Below are positions 35,990 to 48,165 of a stretch of 64,000 nucleotides of DNA, piece after piece. The first letter of the stretch is position 1; each line of letters starts with the position of its first letter. Source of the DNA: Proteles cristata cristata (Eukaryota; Chordata; Mammalia; Carnivora; Hyaenidae); contig JAESUZ010001712.1 in assembly GCA_017311185.1 (NCBI GenBank), positions 3,286,001 to 3,350,000 on the forward strand, written 5' to 3'. A model generated the notes under the pieces. It did not search any database, was not told where the DNA came from, and saw nothing but the letters and a program-made list of their open reading frames with translations. Position numbers and translations under genes: made by a program.

Positions 35990-37045
35990 TATTGTGATTT
36001 ATAGTAAATATATACAGCACTTGGTCTTTAATCCAGTTTCTGGCATTGAGCTCCTTAAAACCCTTGGAATTTCGTGTGGTAAGAGATAAAAGTGGCTTTT
36101 GGAAAGTCCTTAGTAACCTAAAGATGGGGACTGATTATCTGGGGAGTCAACAGTGTAATTCAAAGGTTTTAACTTTAGTACCCCCCACCCCAGTCTCTGG
36201 GGTGGGGAGAGGGGTTGAAGGTTGAATCGATCATCACTGGCTGATGAGGACTTAATAATGCCTATGTTATAAAGCCCATAAAAACCCAAACAGACAGGGT
36301 TCAGAGGGTTTCCAGATTAGCGAACACGTGAAGATTTGGAAAGAGTGGTGACCTGGAGAGAGAATGAAAGCTCCACACCCTTCTCCCTCCCCCAACCACC
36401 TGGCTATTCCTAAGTTACATCCTTTTATAAGAAGCCAGTGGCCTAGTATGTAAAATGTTTCTGAGTTCTGTTAGCTTCTCTACCAAAATTACTTGAACTC
36501 AAGGAGGAGGTCATAGGAATCTGGTTTTTAGACAGTTGGTCAGAAATACAGGTAATAGAGGCACCTGGGTGGCTCAGTCAGTTAAGCATCCAACTTCAGC
36601 TCAGGTCATGATCTCACAGTTCATGGGTTCGAGCCCCGTGTCAGCTCTGTGCTGACAGCTCAGAGCCTGAAGCCTGTTTCAGATTCTGTGTCTCCCCCTC
36701 TCTCTGACCCTCCCCTGTTCATGCTATCTCTCTCTCTCTCAGAAATAAATTTAAAGATATATATATTTAAAAAAAAAAAAAAAGAAGTACAGGTAATAAC
36801 TTAGACTTGTGAATGGCATCTGAAGTCCAGGAAGGAGGACACGGTAACCTCCAGTCTGTAGCCAGTTGTCCGAAGCACAGCTAACAGCCTGGGCTTGCTG
36901 GTGGCATCTGATACAGAGTAAGAGTTGAGGGCAGTCTTTTAGGACTAAAACTTTCACCTATGAATCTGCTACTACCTTTAAGTGGTTAGTATCAGCACTG
37001 AGATGAATTCTCAGACACTGTTGGAATTGGTCAGAAACCTATGTT
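35990..37045 (+). mobile_element. Old LTR-like element in an L1, family not named
   Basis: L1 3' sequence breaks at ATGGCATATATATGTTATAT and resumes at AATATACATACAATGGAATA. Between them lies a roughly 830-bp element (minus its nested SINE) with CCTTGGAATTTCGTGTGG, ATAAAGCCCATAAAAACCC, CAGGGTTCAGAGGGTTTCC, CTGAGTTCTGTTAGC and GAGGAGGTCATAGGAATC. A second copy is at about 60870-61840. The layout and shared insertion style suggest an ERV LTR, but no protein part is present. End points are accurate to about 15 bp. Confidence 0.6.
36559..36782 (+). mobile_element. Felid SINE inserted in the LTR-like element
   Basis: Full-length. Flanked by AGAAATACAGGTAATAG and AGAAGTACAGGTAATAA. The tail is a TATATATATTTAAA stretch plus poly-A. 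Confidence 0.93.
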
Positions 37046-37772
37046 AATATACATACAATGGAATATTATTCAGCCACTTAAAAGAAAGAAATCTTACCAC
37101 CTGCAAAAACAGGGATGGACCTTCAAGGCATTATGCTAAGTGAAATAAATCAGACAGAAAAAGACAAATACAGCATGATCTTATATATGGAATCAAAACA
37201 AACGAGCTCCTACATACAGAGATTAGATTAGTGATTACCAGACGTGGAGGGTGAGGAGTAGGTGAAATGGGTAAAGAAGATCAAAAGGTACAAACTTCCA
37301 GTTATGACATAAGTAAGTCATGGGGATATAATGTACAGTACAGTGACTGTAGTTAATAATTCTGTATTGCATGCTTGAAAGTTGCTAAGAATAAATCTTA
37401 AAAGTTCTCATCGCAAGGAAAATTATATTTACAACTACGCATGGTGATAAGTATTATCTAGACTTAGTGTGGTGATCATTTTGCAATATAGACAAATAGC
37501 AAATCATTATGCTGCACACCTGAAATGAATATATCGATTATACCTAAATTAAAAAATGGTGCTTTCCAGGTCTCCCCACTCAAACTAAGAACAATAAAAA
37601 AAATTCCAGAGTAAAAGATAAGCTCTGATCAAGTTTCAGCACCACAGACGTTCAATAATGTTTGCTTTGGGGCAAAGTTCCCATCTGTCACCCTTTTTAC
37701 AAAGGTCCAAACGAATGACCTTTAAATGTGATGCACGTCAAAATCCAAAATGTCAAACAGAATTCTTATTAC

Positions 37773-37965
37773 CTCTCAGCAGAATCTCTGATGAGCTGCT
37801 GCAAGTCCACCTCCTGCTTCCTCAGGGTTCCAAATGAAGACTGGCTTTCCACAAGGCCTTTGCCTCCAACATTCAGCTTGACCTTCCCTATTGCCGTCTC
37901 GATGGACCCACTCACATGGTTGTGAAACTTGCCCTCATATTTCACAAAGTCCGACTCCACGACCA
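37773..37965 (-). CDS. GSDME: GSDME coding exon 3
   Basis: It encodes the last two bases of codon 71 to two bases of codon 135: VVVESDFVKYEGKFHNHVSG, then ETAIGKVKLNVGG and SSFGTLRKQEVDLQQLIRDS. This is the N-terminal pore-forming domain, including strands that insert into membrane in gasdermin pores. The acceptor is TTCACTCCAG|TGGTCGTGG and the donor GCTGAGAG|GTAATA. The exon is 193 nt. No lesion is seen. Confidence 0.96.
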
Positions 37966-38267
37966 CTGGAGTGAATGAGACATGCAAAAGAGTCTGATGA
38001 TAATACAGCCACCTCCCTGCCTTAGGTCATCTACCTTTCCAATCCTGTGGAAATCCATGGGAAACATGAAGTTTGCATTCAAAATGGAAAGCTGGCAGCC
38101 ATGCTGTATGTATGTGCAAAAGAAAATGGAACCAGTTCATCGTTGTGAACTGGTGGCCAAGCGTTCTACTGGGTGTGTGTGTGTCTTTCAGTTCCAACAT
38201 ATACGCATATAGACAGGTGCCCCAAAAGTATCTGAAGAAATTACCAAATAATGTTAAAGTAAGGATC

Positions 38268-38373
38268 CAGGGGCACTTGGCTGGCTCATTTGAAAGAGCA
38301 TGTGACTCTTGACCTCAAGGCTGTAAGTTTGAGCCCCACGTTGGGCGTAGAGACCTCTTAAAAATAAACTTTA
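38268..38373 (+). mobile_element. Short tRNA-type SINE
   Basis: AGGGGCACTTGGCTGGCTCA, AAGGCTGTAAGTTTGAGCCC, GTTGGGCGTAGAGACCTC and tail AAAAATAAAC. The younger SINE that follows inserted into its tail. Confidence 0.85.
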
Positions 38374-38597
38374 GGGGCACCTGGGTGGCTTAGTCGGTTA
38401 AGCGTCCGACTTTCGCTTGGGTCATGATCTCGCGGTTCGTGGGTTCGAGCCCCGCGTCGGGCTCTGTGCTGACTGCCAGCTCAGAGCCTGGAGCCTGTTT
38501 CACAGTCTGTGACTCCCTCTCTCTCTGACCCTCCCCTGCTCATGCTGTCTCTCTCTCTCTCTCCTAGAAATAAACAAAACATTAAAAAATAATAATA
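38374..38597 (+). mobile_element. Young SINEC insertion (GACTGCCAGCTCAG subfamily)
   Basis: Shares TTTCGCTTGGGTCATGATC and GACTGCCAGCTCAGAGCCTG with the copies at 8013, 15358 and 62710. It inserted in the tail of the preceding SINE, with the duplication TAAAAATAAACTTTA at 38359-38373 repeated (one extra A) ending at 38611. Confidence 0.93.
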
Positions 38598-39684
38598 AAA
38601 AATAAACTTTAAAGGAAACATCCATTTAACCCCTATCCAGATTATAAAACAGAATAGTTTAAATATGCGCTTTTTCAAGGCGAAGACTATAAAGAGACTT
38701 CATGAGGATGACACCTAAGCAGAGTGGAAATAGCCGCCCCTACTTACGACAGAGTGGTCTGCCTTATGTGGGATCTAGCAGGTCAGTCAAGTGGTTCCTG
38801 GACATCTTTCCTTCCCACCATTGGTCTTGGAGAACATTCCCCTGGCCTTCATGGCCATCTCTATGAAAAAATTCCCCTTCCCACACTTACCTGTTTATAC
38901 TGACTCTACCTGACCACTTAATTCCTTATCATGCCTGATCTCTATTCCTGCTAAAGTCAGTGGGTACGTCTGTCCTCCCTCCCTCTTTCCAGCACCATCC
39001 TAGAACACACAAGGACCAGACTCTCTACCCTTCCTTTCTGGCTTCCCAGACCTAGGAAGATGCCGCCACCCACAAAGCATCCCAGCTTCCATCAAGTCCT
39101 CTGGGAATTACTATGTTCCTTATCTGGTCACATCCAGATGACTATCACGCTGCCTTCTAGCTCTGCCTTTCTTTTCTGGACACTAAAGATAAACATCTGA
39201 TGATTTTATCTCTGAACTGCCCGCCTTCTCATGTCTCCAGATTTCTACTGTTCTCATTTGTAATCCAACCAAATACCACCATAAAAATAGTCTCAGTTAC
39301 TGTCATTGGGTATGGCTACACTTAGAGCCTCTTAGAAACTGCACACTGGGGTTTTTTCATTTCTCTGCCCCAAGGCTCCCCTGGGCTCCTGGTTATACTT
39401 CATAAGGCATTCTGCCTGAAGTCTGAAAGGCTTCTTCTTTCCATCCGCTCACTGCCCCCCAACACCTGTATTTCTTTCACTCCTGTCAAGAAAACCTGTT
39501 CCTCAATAAAAGTTAATGAGAATTCATCACCCATCATTATCTTTCCAATTTACAAAACAGAATCATCTCTCTTACCACCACCAAAGATAAGAAGACTGTG
39601 AAAATGCCCTTAATTCAAAGGTCTTTCCTATTTTATTATTCTTATGGAATACAGACACTTTGGGAAATTCTTTGGGGAGTAGCA

Positions 39685-39890
39685 TAGAACAGTTGGTAAG
39701 AGCTTAAGATTGTAGTCACTATTCCAATATTCCTAGCTAGAAGAACCGGCTAACATTCGTCTCCCTGAACCTCAGTTTTCTCATATCTAATATGGAGATA
39801 ATGCCTTCCTGATGGATTCTGTTACAAGTTGATGTATGTAAATTACATAATACAGAGCCTGGTACATGGCAAGCGCTCAATCTGTCTACT
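39685..39890 (+). repeat. MIR remnant
   Basis: Sense MIR: TCCCTGAACCTCAGTTTTCT, ATATGGAGATAATGCC, GAGCCTGGTACATGGCAAGC, GCTCAATC. Confidence 0.65.
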
Positions 39891-40384
39891 AGATTTAGGC
39901 CAGAACAATGTGATTTTCTGATAAAAAGGAAGTCTTAGGTTGTACAAACTGCTATCCAGACAGAAATTCTATCTCTTTACCTCCCCTTTTCTCTAGCTCC
40001 TTTCGGACCAGCTTGAGAGCCTATCCTGGTCTCCCCAGAAAGCTTCATTAGGTGAGTAATGAAACTTTTCACACCCTCCCGATGGATATGTAGGATCTGA
40101 ATCAATTAATTTATGCTCAGTGGCCACAACACCTATGGTGGGCATGGATTACTTTAATACCAAAAACTGCAATTTATTTTAAAACTTAAGCTATAACTTT
40201 TCATGTCTGGCCTATAGAATTTTGTTCATTTAAAGAAAGGGTACATCTTTAAGATGGTATACAAAGAAAGGAGATAATTCATTATAAGGTCTTATCTTAT
40301 AATCACTCAAGACAGTATGTAACCTAAAAGATGAAGCATCATCTTTTCCAGAACTAACTGTAGCATATACCCAAAGGAACCTAC

Positions 40385-40614
40385 CTGGACTCAGAGACTG
40401 GTCTTCTGTGAGCACATCTCCAAGGGTGACAGATAAAAACTGGTACTTGGGTCTCTGCCAGCGCCAGTATCTCTTTTTTTTGGTCACCAGACTTAGAAGT
40501 TGTAATTTATCAGAGTCATTCAAGGTTGATACTGCAATCAGGTTACCTCCAGAATCAACTTCTTTAAGGAAATTCCTTGTTGCTTTGGCAAACATTATGA
40601 GAGCCCCAGATTAC
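40385..40614 (-). CDS. GSDME: GSDME exon 2 (translation start)
   Basis: The ATG is at 40595-40593 with A at -3. It opens MFAKATRNFLKEVDSGGNL and runs to GDVLTEDQSLSP plus one base of codon 71, 211 coding nt. Another 19 nt of 5' UTR (40596-40614) follow an acceptor with a long T-run (TTTTTTTTTTCCAG|GTAATC). The donor is AGTCCAG|GTAGGT. The start is chosen because it matches the gasdermin E N-terminus exactly. This is the amphipathic first helix region of the pore-forming domain. Thr6, a reported phosphorylation site in human, is present. The basic patch KKKRYWRWQRPK is as expected for lipid binding. Confidence 0.97.
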
Positions 40615-42384
40615 CTGGAAAAAAAAAAGTTACCCCTGAATTAAATCGGAAGCTATTATCTCACTTACTTTTTTTCTAAAATTGTCTTATTCTCCCTAGT
40701 GTCCATCCTCTCTTCTCCCTAGAAAACCCTCTAATGGGAGTTCAGTTAATGACAAAAAAAAAAAAAAAAAAAAATCAAATTGAAATACTGAAAGAGAATA
40801 GGTGTGTAAGTGGAGATAAACTTGGTTGTGCTTCCGAAAAAAAATGAGCTCCAAATCTTAGTAGCTTATAACAAGAGAGGTTTATCTATGGGCCACGCTA
40901 TACTTCCAATACAAAAGGGCAGGAGAACTTTCCTCATTGTCGTCATTCAAGGACCCAGACTAAAGAGGCAGCCACCTTCTTGAATACTGTCAATTGCCAT
41001 CCAACAGGAAATAGAGTTCTGGAAAGTCTCACACCAGCAACTAGATGTTCTTGCTTCAAACTGACACGTAACATGTTCACTCACAATTTGTCAGAAGCTG
41101 TCATAGGATCTCGGCCAGCCCTAATGGTCAGGAAATATAACCAGACCAAATCATTAGAAGACAGACACATGGGAATATTTGTTGACCAACATACTGACTT
41201 CCCTAATTTGTAGATACAAAGATATGACCTCTTCTTTGACGGGTCAATGTGCCGTTTCTCCATACTCTGATTTCCCCTATTCAGAAATGGAAAGACACTA
41301 TTACTTCTTAATTCAGAAATGAGGGCCTCATCACTACCCAGCTGTAGGGGAAAAGGAGAAACACATTGGAAGATATAAAATACTGTATTCAGTGGAAGAA
41401 GTACAGACTATTCAATAAATGGTGTCAGAAGAATGGGCTTATCCTCCGGAAAAAAAGTAAAGCCAGATTCGTGTCTCATGTCATATACAAGAGCAAATTC
41501 TCCGTGGATTAGAGGCTGTTTGGAGGAAAAATGAAACTATAAAAGTACTAGTTAAAAATACAAATATTTGTTCAATTGTAGGATGAGAAAGGTCTTTAGG
41601 AAGACAAACAAAACTGAGAAAATACTTATAACATTTAAAAAAAAAACCAGAATACTTATAAAAAAATACTTGTAAAAATTCTTTCACAAATTGTTTTTAA
41701 AACACTACAGTAGAAATATGGTTAAAGGTTATTCAACAACTCACAATATATAAATTGCACCTAGCCTATATACATATATATATGTACACGTGCAAACACA
41801 AATACACACATGTAATTATTACTAAAAAAAAGAAGTGAAATAAGACTTTTTAAAAATTACCCATGGTCAAAGATTAAAATATCTAATGGATAAGAAATGT
41901 AGTTTATTTGTATTTGTACCCTGGTGTCTGGCAGCCACATAGATAGAAAATCACAGAGTCTGAGAGCTGGGAGCGGTCTTAGACATTAACTAGTTAAACC
42001 CACTTGCTTTAACATGAACCTCCTCTAGGACATTAGAAAATGTTTGCCTTACTTATTACTCACCCTTCTCTAAAGTGCCTTTTCTCCAATTATCGAGTGG
42101 CTACCTCACCCTGTTCTTGTTTATTAACAATAGGAATAAACTTTAAGGAAGGTGTTCTAAAACATAAAAAGTTACTTTCTGATAAACGGTGAACAGCAAG
42201 GAAGGAAAACTATCTGCTCAGACTCTCATCTCTAATTCGTCTCTCACTATACGAAGTTGCTTCCTAGCAAAGGAGCACTTACTCATTGAAGCATTTCCTG
42301 AATCATTAATTATCCTCAAGTGTCTACAACACACAGGTACTTGCTTTAAGCACTTAGGATACTGATACAAAAAGTCATCTACCT

Positions 42385-43255
42385 CTACACAGATGGCCCA
42401 CAGACACATGAAAGGATGCTCAATATCACTAATTACTAGGAAAATGCAAATCAAAACTATAATAAGATATCACTTCACACCACTCAGAATGGCTAGAATC
42501 AAAAAGACAAGAAATAATAAGTGATGGTGAGGGAGTGGATAAAAAGGCACCGTTGGTGGGAATGTAAATTGGTGCAGCTGCTGTGGAAAACAATGAGCAG
42601 TTTCCTCAAAATATTAAAAATAGAAATACCATGATCCAGGAATCCCATTGCTGGGTATTTACCCAAAGAAAACAAAAACACTAATTTGAAAAGATATATG
42701 CACCCCTATGTTTACTGCAGCATTTACAACGGCCAAGATATGGAAGCAACCCAAGTGTCCACTGACAGACAAATGAATAAAGGTGTGGTGGGTGGGTGGG
42801 TGTGTGTGTGTGACGGGATATTACTCAGTCATAAAAAAGAATGAGTCTTGCCATTTACAACAATATGGATGGACATAGAGCGTATTATGCTAAGATAAAG
42901 ACAAATAACCATAGGATTTCACTTAACATGTAGAATTGAAAAACAAAAACATAATAAATGAACAAAAGCAGAAACAGATCCCATAACACAGAGAACTAAC
43001 TGATGGTTGCCGGAGGGGTGGGGTAGAGAGATGGATGAAGGGAGTGGAAGGTGCAGGCTTCCGGTTATAGAATAAGTCACCGGGATGAAGGGTATAGCAT
43101 GGGGAATGTAGTCAAGGGGTATTGCAATGGCCTGTGTGGTGCCAGGTGGTAGCTACAGTTGTGGTGTGCATAAGTTAGACTGTTGTCAATGCATATGCTG
43201 TACAGCTGAAACTGATGTAACTGTGTGTCAACTATCCATCAATAAATATATAAAG
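42385..43255 (+). mobile_element. Old LINE-1 3' fragment
   Basis: L1 ORF2 C-terminal and 3' UTR pattern: GAAAATGCAAATCAAAACTA, ATCCCATTGCTGGGTATTTA, CAAGTGTCCACTGACAGAC, TTGCCGGAGGGGTGGGG, then TACAGCTGAAACTGATGTAA. A GTGGGTGGGTGTGTGTGTG microsatellite interrupts it near 42785-42812. Confidence 0.85.
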
Positions 43256-44364
43256 TAGTCTCTCTTAATGAGCTACTAGTTTGGTGGCCAGATAGAAAAA
43301 TACACAACTAGATTTTATGCCAGATACTGACATTAATTGTCATAAGAAATGGACCAAGAAAAGGGCTCTAAATCCAACTGGAGAGAAGCACAGGGTCAGA
43401 GGAGTCCTGAAGTAGGCAGGATCCAAGCTGCATTTTGTGGACTAAGTAGAAGCAGGCAGAGGAGCAGCAATTATAAAAGCCTGGCATTTGCAGGAGAAGG
43501 CGGAAGGGTGGGGAAAATCATGCACAGCAAGATTTGTGACTGACAAGCTCATGGTGGTCCACGAGACATCGTTTTGTGTAAGTACACCCATCACCACTTC
43601 CTTGACAGACACAGAATTACCTTTCAAACTCTGGGCTTGGTTCTCACATTGGAGTGCACGGTTCTAGAGTGGGGAAGGGCAAAGGACAGGGATGAGGAAG
43701 CTTTGGTCCAGGCCACGCAAGCCGTGCCTCCCCTGCTGGGGGCCATCAGAGGGGTTGTATAGGGAGCAATGCAATCAGAGTGGTCCCTTAGCAAGATCTT
43801 CTGGAAGCAAAATAGGAAGCCAGCTGGGAGGAAATAAGATTAGAGATGGACAGCAAATGCTTATTCTGAACTATGTCATTGGTGTAAAGATAGAAAAGAT
43901 GTTGATCTGGTGGTTTCTCCAGAACTCTGGTTGGATGTGGGGGCAGTATTGAAAGAGACTCCCGAGGATGGCCGCCAGGTATGTCAGGTGTGGTTGGCCA
44001 AGGAGACAGAGATGCCAGGTGTCAGAAAGGGAATTTAGGAGGAAACAGATTGATGGAGGACAGTAAGACGTACCCGCTGAAAGTGAGTGCAGGGTAGCAT
44101 GCAAGATTTATTGTGACAAACATATGGAAAGAACCTTTAACAAAATAAGGTCTCCCCAGTGACCTGTGGGAATTTGTCCTGCTTATCCAAGAGAAGAGCC
44201 ACAGCAGAATCTGCCCCAGTGTACCATTGGTATCAGAATCTCTAGTTTTATGGGTTCTAGTCTTTTCTGGTACAACCTGAAAGGGAGTTCACTAACTTCC
44301 CTTCAGGTCAAACAGGTTTCGGAAAAAGCCAAATCAGACATGTCATTAAAAAAAAAAACATAAC

Positions 44365-44564
44365 TTGGGGCACCTGGGTGGCTCCGTTGGTTAAGCATCC
44401 GACTCTTGGTTTCAACTCAGGCCGTGATCTCATGCTTTGTGTGTTCAAGACCCACATCCGCCTCTGCACTGACAGGGCAGAGCCTGCTTGGGATTCTCTC
44501 TCCCTTTCTCTCTCTGCCCCTCCCCCACTCAATCAGTAAACGAACAAAAAAAGAAAGAAAAAAA
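44365..44564 (+). mobile_element. Felid tRNA-type SINE (SINEC)
   Basis: Head TGGGGCACCTGGGTGGCTCC, GGCCGTGATCTCATGC, CT stretch and AAAAAAAGAAAGAAAAA tail. Confidence 0.9.
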
Positions 44565-45079
44565 TAACATAATAAAATCCATCTGTTGTGGATGGCAACG
44601 CCTTTGAAATGACACTAGTCCTCCCCAGAGGAATTAGAGGCTAAGGAAAAGGAACTCCTAAATTATTATTTTTTTGCCCACCATGAAATACAGCTAATTT
44701 GCCTTCTTGACAGAGTAGTGTGCTTTAGGAAAAGCTAATGCAGGTAGCTATTCCTTTATAGGTTTCTATGAGAATCAGGCTAATTCAATCAAGGAACTCA
44801 GTATATTCTCCTTGTGAAGTTAAAGATAGAGGTTTCTTTTTTATTGTTATGTTTAAATGCATAAGATATTACATGCCTCAAATATCAAAATTGTGTACAA
44901 AATATATATATACACACTGTGAAATCTCATTTGTACCCAGATCCCATCTATCCTTTCAAGGCTCTTCCCTGCAGGTATATTACCATGGTATTTCTTTATA
45001 CAAATACAAGTTCAAAGAAGTCTGCACACTCTTCTGCATCTTATTTATCATATAACAACATGTCCTGGAAACCTTTCTC

Positions 45080-45460
45080 TGTTAATACCTTTGTCTTTGC
45101 AGCTGCATAATACTCCATCATGGGGCTGTACCACTGTTTATCCTTTATGGCTGATCACTAAGGTTATTTCTACATTTTTTATCATAAAAATGCCACACCA
45201 AATACTCTTGAACATGTCTTCTTCATACATGGGTAAGAGAATCCAAAAGAAGATTCCTACAAGAGGGATTGCTAGATGAATGGGAAAATACATCTATAAT
45301 TTTAGGGGCTGCACCATTTTGCAGTTTCACCAATAAGGTATGAAAGTCTCAGCAATAGTGTTCTCAAACTTTTGTATTTTTGTCGGTATCAGAGGTGAGA
45401 GACAGTATCTCAGTAGAGTCTTAGAATATGTTATTTTTATGAGTTTAATCAAGCATCTTT
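45080..45460 (-). repeat. Antisense L1 3' remnant
   Basis: CTGCATAATACTCCATCATG, AATGCCACACCAAATACTCT, AGATTCCTACAAGAGGGATT, GCTAGATGAATGGG: the reverse of an old L1 3' region. Confidence 0.65.
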
Positions 45461-45925
45461 TGTTTAAAGAATTTTTGTATTTCCTTTCTTAACCACTTGT
45501 GTTCTTGGTCCATTTTCTATAGTTTTTTTTTTTCTTTATTCCTAGGAGTTTTTATATAATAGAGAGATAAGCTAAAACATAGGCTGGAAATTTAATACAG
45601 TCAAGTTTACCATGTGACATTGGAAGACAATTAGCTGCCATACCATTTTCAAACATCTGAAGTAACTGTTTAGCCAGGCAAATTAATACGCCTAAGCCAA
45701 CTAGAACCCACGTTGCCTGACACAGACAAACGCAATAAAGTCTCAATTAAATTACAAGTCAGAACTCAGATTCAAATTTCCAGTGTGCTCCAATCTCAAA
45801 GGAGACAAAAATGGCCTCATGAGAGATCTAGCTTAAAATGCTCATGGTCTAAAAACCCATTGCATTTCACAGTTGTGCCACAGATCCTGGCTCTCACACA
45901 AGGTCTTAAGAATTTTGTTATCTAT

Positions 45926-46100
45926 GGGGCACCTGGGTGGGTCAATCAGTTAAGCATCTGACTCTTGATTTCAGCTCAGGTCATATCGCAGTTCATTGAG
46001 TCTGAGCCCCGTGCTAGGCTCCAGACTACCAGTGAGGAGCCTGCTTGAGGGTCTCTCCTCCCTTTCTCTGTCTAAAAATAAACAAACATTTAAAATAAAA
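45926..46100 (+). mobile_element. Felid SINE, shortened
   Basis: GGGGCACCTGGGTGGGTCAA head, CCGTGCTAGGCTCCAGACTA, tail TAAACAAACATTTAAAATA. Flanked by AAGAATTTTGTTATCTA and AAGAATTTCATTAGCTA. Confidence 0.88.
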
Positions 46101-46109
46101 AAGAATTTC

Positions 46110-46270
46110 ATTAGCTAGGTGGAGGGGGGGAGTGGGTTAAATAGGTGATGGGGATTAAGAAATGCACTTGTGAGGAATACAGGGTGTTGTATGGAAGTGT
46201 TGAATTGCTAAACTGTGCACCTGAAACTAATATTACACTATTAACTGGAATCTAAGTAAAATTTTAAGAA
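46110..46270 (+). repeat. LINE-1 3' terminus
   Basis: GGTGATGGGGATTAAGAAAT, GCACTTGTGAGGAATACAGG, GTGTTGTATGG, then ACCTGAAACTAATATTACAC, a carnivore-type L1 3' end. Confidence 0.7.
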
Positions 46271-46709
46271 AAGCACTCCATTAGCAAAAGGTCCTTACTC
46301 ACCCAGCTCAAAGCAATTAGAACCCAGAAAGCAAAATAAAATATGGTAAGGGTATGTAAGTTTGAAACAGACTCCTGGACAACAGATTTTGAAGGAAGAG
46401 ACCATGAAAGAAAGACAATACCAAGTCCGAAGAGCACATGGCCAACTAGGACCATCGGTTCCTGGGAGCAAAGAATAAACAGGTGCCAAGGTCACTACAT
46501 GAGAACATACTATAATTAGCATCTATTCATAATGGTTCCCAGGGATAGAATGATCAAGTCTTTGAGCTGGAAAGGACCCAGTTCTTCTTCATGCTCAATT
46601 TAGGATTCTTCCCTGGAGCAGCTCTGACTGATCACTGGGCCTCTGCTTGAGTAGTTTTGAGGAAAAATACCATCAATATCAAAATACACCAGATAAAGAG
46701 AGAAACTGT

Positions 46710-46850
46710 AGAGCACCTGTGCTGTGCCGGCACCAGGCTAAATTCTTACTACGTATTTCATCATTTAATTGTCGAAACAACACTGAGTAGGCATTTTACA
46801 GATGTGGAAACTCAAGTTCAAAGATATTAAGCAAGTTGCCCAAATCATGA
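46710..46850 (-). repeat. MIR remnant
   Basis: GGCATTTTACAGATGTGGAA followed by ACTCAAGTTCAAAG and TTGCCCAAATCATGAAAGAG, an antisense MIR. Confidence 0.7.
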
Positions 46851-47524
46851 AAGAGAAAACAAAACAAAACAAAAAAAAGGAGCCCTGAGGCCCGGGAGCT
46901 GGCCTGGCCCTATCAGCCAGCCCTGGTGTTGCCAGGTGCTGGCCCGGGATGCTCCTGTTGAGCACGAACAGTGTCTCGGCACAGCAGCATCAGGCAAGGC
47001 CACTCTGATAAAATACAACAAAGCCAAGACCCCTCATAACCTTGGGTGACCTCAAAATGTGAATATCGTCCAAATCACAAAAATGACCAAACAGCCACCA
47101 CCAGTCGTGGCTAATGAATGACTGCTGCTTCTTGGCCAATCACAGCTTTAGCCTCACCGCAGCCTTCTTTCATTTTAGACAAGATTTGTGAAGATACGCC
47201 ATAGAATTCTTCCTCTTCCTGACAGCATCCACCCAGAGCTAAGTCCTGTTTCCTTAAACTCTCCCCCAAACCACCTGCAAGCCTGAATGCTGTGACTCCT
47301 TTCTAACACCCACTTACTGAGATGCCCCAGGGCTCCCTGGGCTGTGAGGACTCCCTCACTGCAACAAGCAACAAACCCAACTTTTCAACTCTAAGTGCAT
47401 TCCTGCAGATCTTTGGAGGGCACTGAATGTCACATAGAGAATTAGTGCTAAGCCAAGATTTCAATGACGTCCACCTGTCTTCTAAGCCTGAGCCATTAAC
47501 CGTGCTTTGCTGATTTCCTTAGTT

Positions 47525-47702
47525 TTTTTTTTTTAATGTTTCATTTATTTCTAAGAGAGAGAGATACAGAATCGGAAGCAGGATCCAGGCTCTGAGCTGG
47601 CTGTCAGCACAGAGCCCGATGCTGTGCGGAACCCACAAACCCGCGAGATCATGACCTGAGCTGAAGTCGGACTCTAAACCAACTGAGCCACACAGGCGCC
47701 CC
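47525..47702 (-). mobile_element. Felid tRNA-type SINE (SINEC), reverse
   Basis: Starts TTTTTTTTAATGTTTCATTT and ends GAGCCACACAGGCGCCCC. It lacks the middle CT segment. Confidence 0.88.
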
Positions 47703-48127
47703 CGTCAGTTTTTCTGATAGGATTAATTTTATAAAATATGAGTAAGACTCATTTTATAAAAGAAAGTGTGCTCAAAAGGGTAGACCACACTTATAGTCGA
47801 AGTGAAAATCACAGTTATGGAACATGTTATTTCCTCACTATTCAGGGAAATGAGACGTTGCTGTACTTGTCTCATAGTTAACAACTTCAGCACATTGTGA
47901 ATTTAGTTTTCTAAATAACAAAGTGGGATTGAGTCTATTAAAGCAGAGGTGCCATCTTTTTATATCCTCCTAGCTCACAGCCCAGTACCTGAGCTCATTT
48001 TATAAAAAGAGAAATTAAAGACAAGGTTCTCTATCGCTTCTTTCTAAAATAAAAATCAGTATGTGAAAGGGAAAAAAATGATGGTCACAGGACGGCATGA
48101 GCTTGATAAAGGAGTGAGGGTGAGGCC

Positions 48128-48165
48128 AAAAAAAAAAAAAAAGAAAAAAGAAAAGAAAAGAAAAG
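48128..48165 (+). repeat. Poly-A / (AAAAG)n simple repeat
   Basis: A run of A followed by AAAAG units. No SINE body precedes it. Confidence 0.8.

Larger units (their letters stand above)
30208..37556 (+). mobile_element. LINE-1 (ORF2 and 3' end) broken by several later insertions
   Basis: Read in pieces, this is one sense L1 from the endonuclease part of ORF2 (TTAAATGTAAGTGGACTAAA at 30213; AAGACCCATCTATATACTGC at 30948) through the reverse transcriptase (GGAACAAGACAAAGATGCCC; CATATGACATAAAATTACAT) to the 3' end near 37556. It is interrupted by a 641-bp insert (30259-30899), SINEs (31062, 31410, 33793), a small L1 3' end (32813-32952), a solo LTR (34445-35172) and an LTR-like element (about 35990-37045), which itself holds a SINE. 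L1 sequence resumes correctly after each. Stops are frequent, so no protein is made. Confidence 0.85.
10771..37772 (-). other. GSDME: GSDME intron 3 (27 kb)
   Basis: The largest intron, mostly a repeat graveyard: L1 fragments (11755-12103, 15905-17411, 19022-19790, 30208-37556), about 20 SINEs, MIR and L2 remnants, a solo LTR and another LTR-like insertion. Single-copy sequence remains at 10771-11750, 13390-15340, 17411-18990, 19800-22600, 22830-24830, 25135-25330, 27240-28050 and 28270-29260. Of these, 17980-18280, 19990-20140 and 21840-22500 are GC-rich with several CpGs. I recognise no exon of another gene. Confidence 0.75.
37966..40384 (-). other. GSDME: GSDME intron 2
   Basis: Contains two adjacent SINEs (38268-38597) and a MIR remnant (about 39685-39890). 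The remainder, 38610-39680 and 39900-40380, is low-copy sequence with no further gene seen. Confidence 0.8.
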
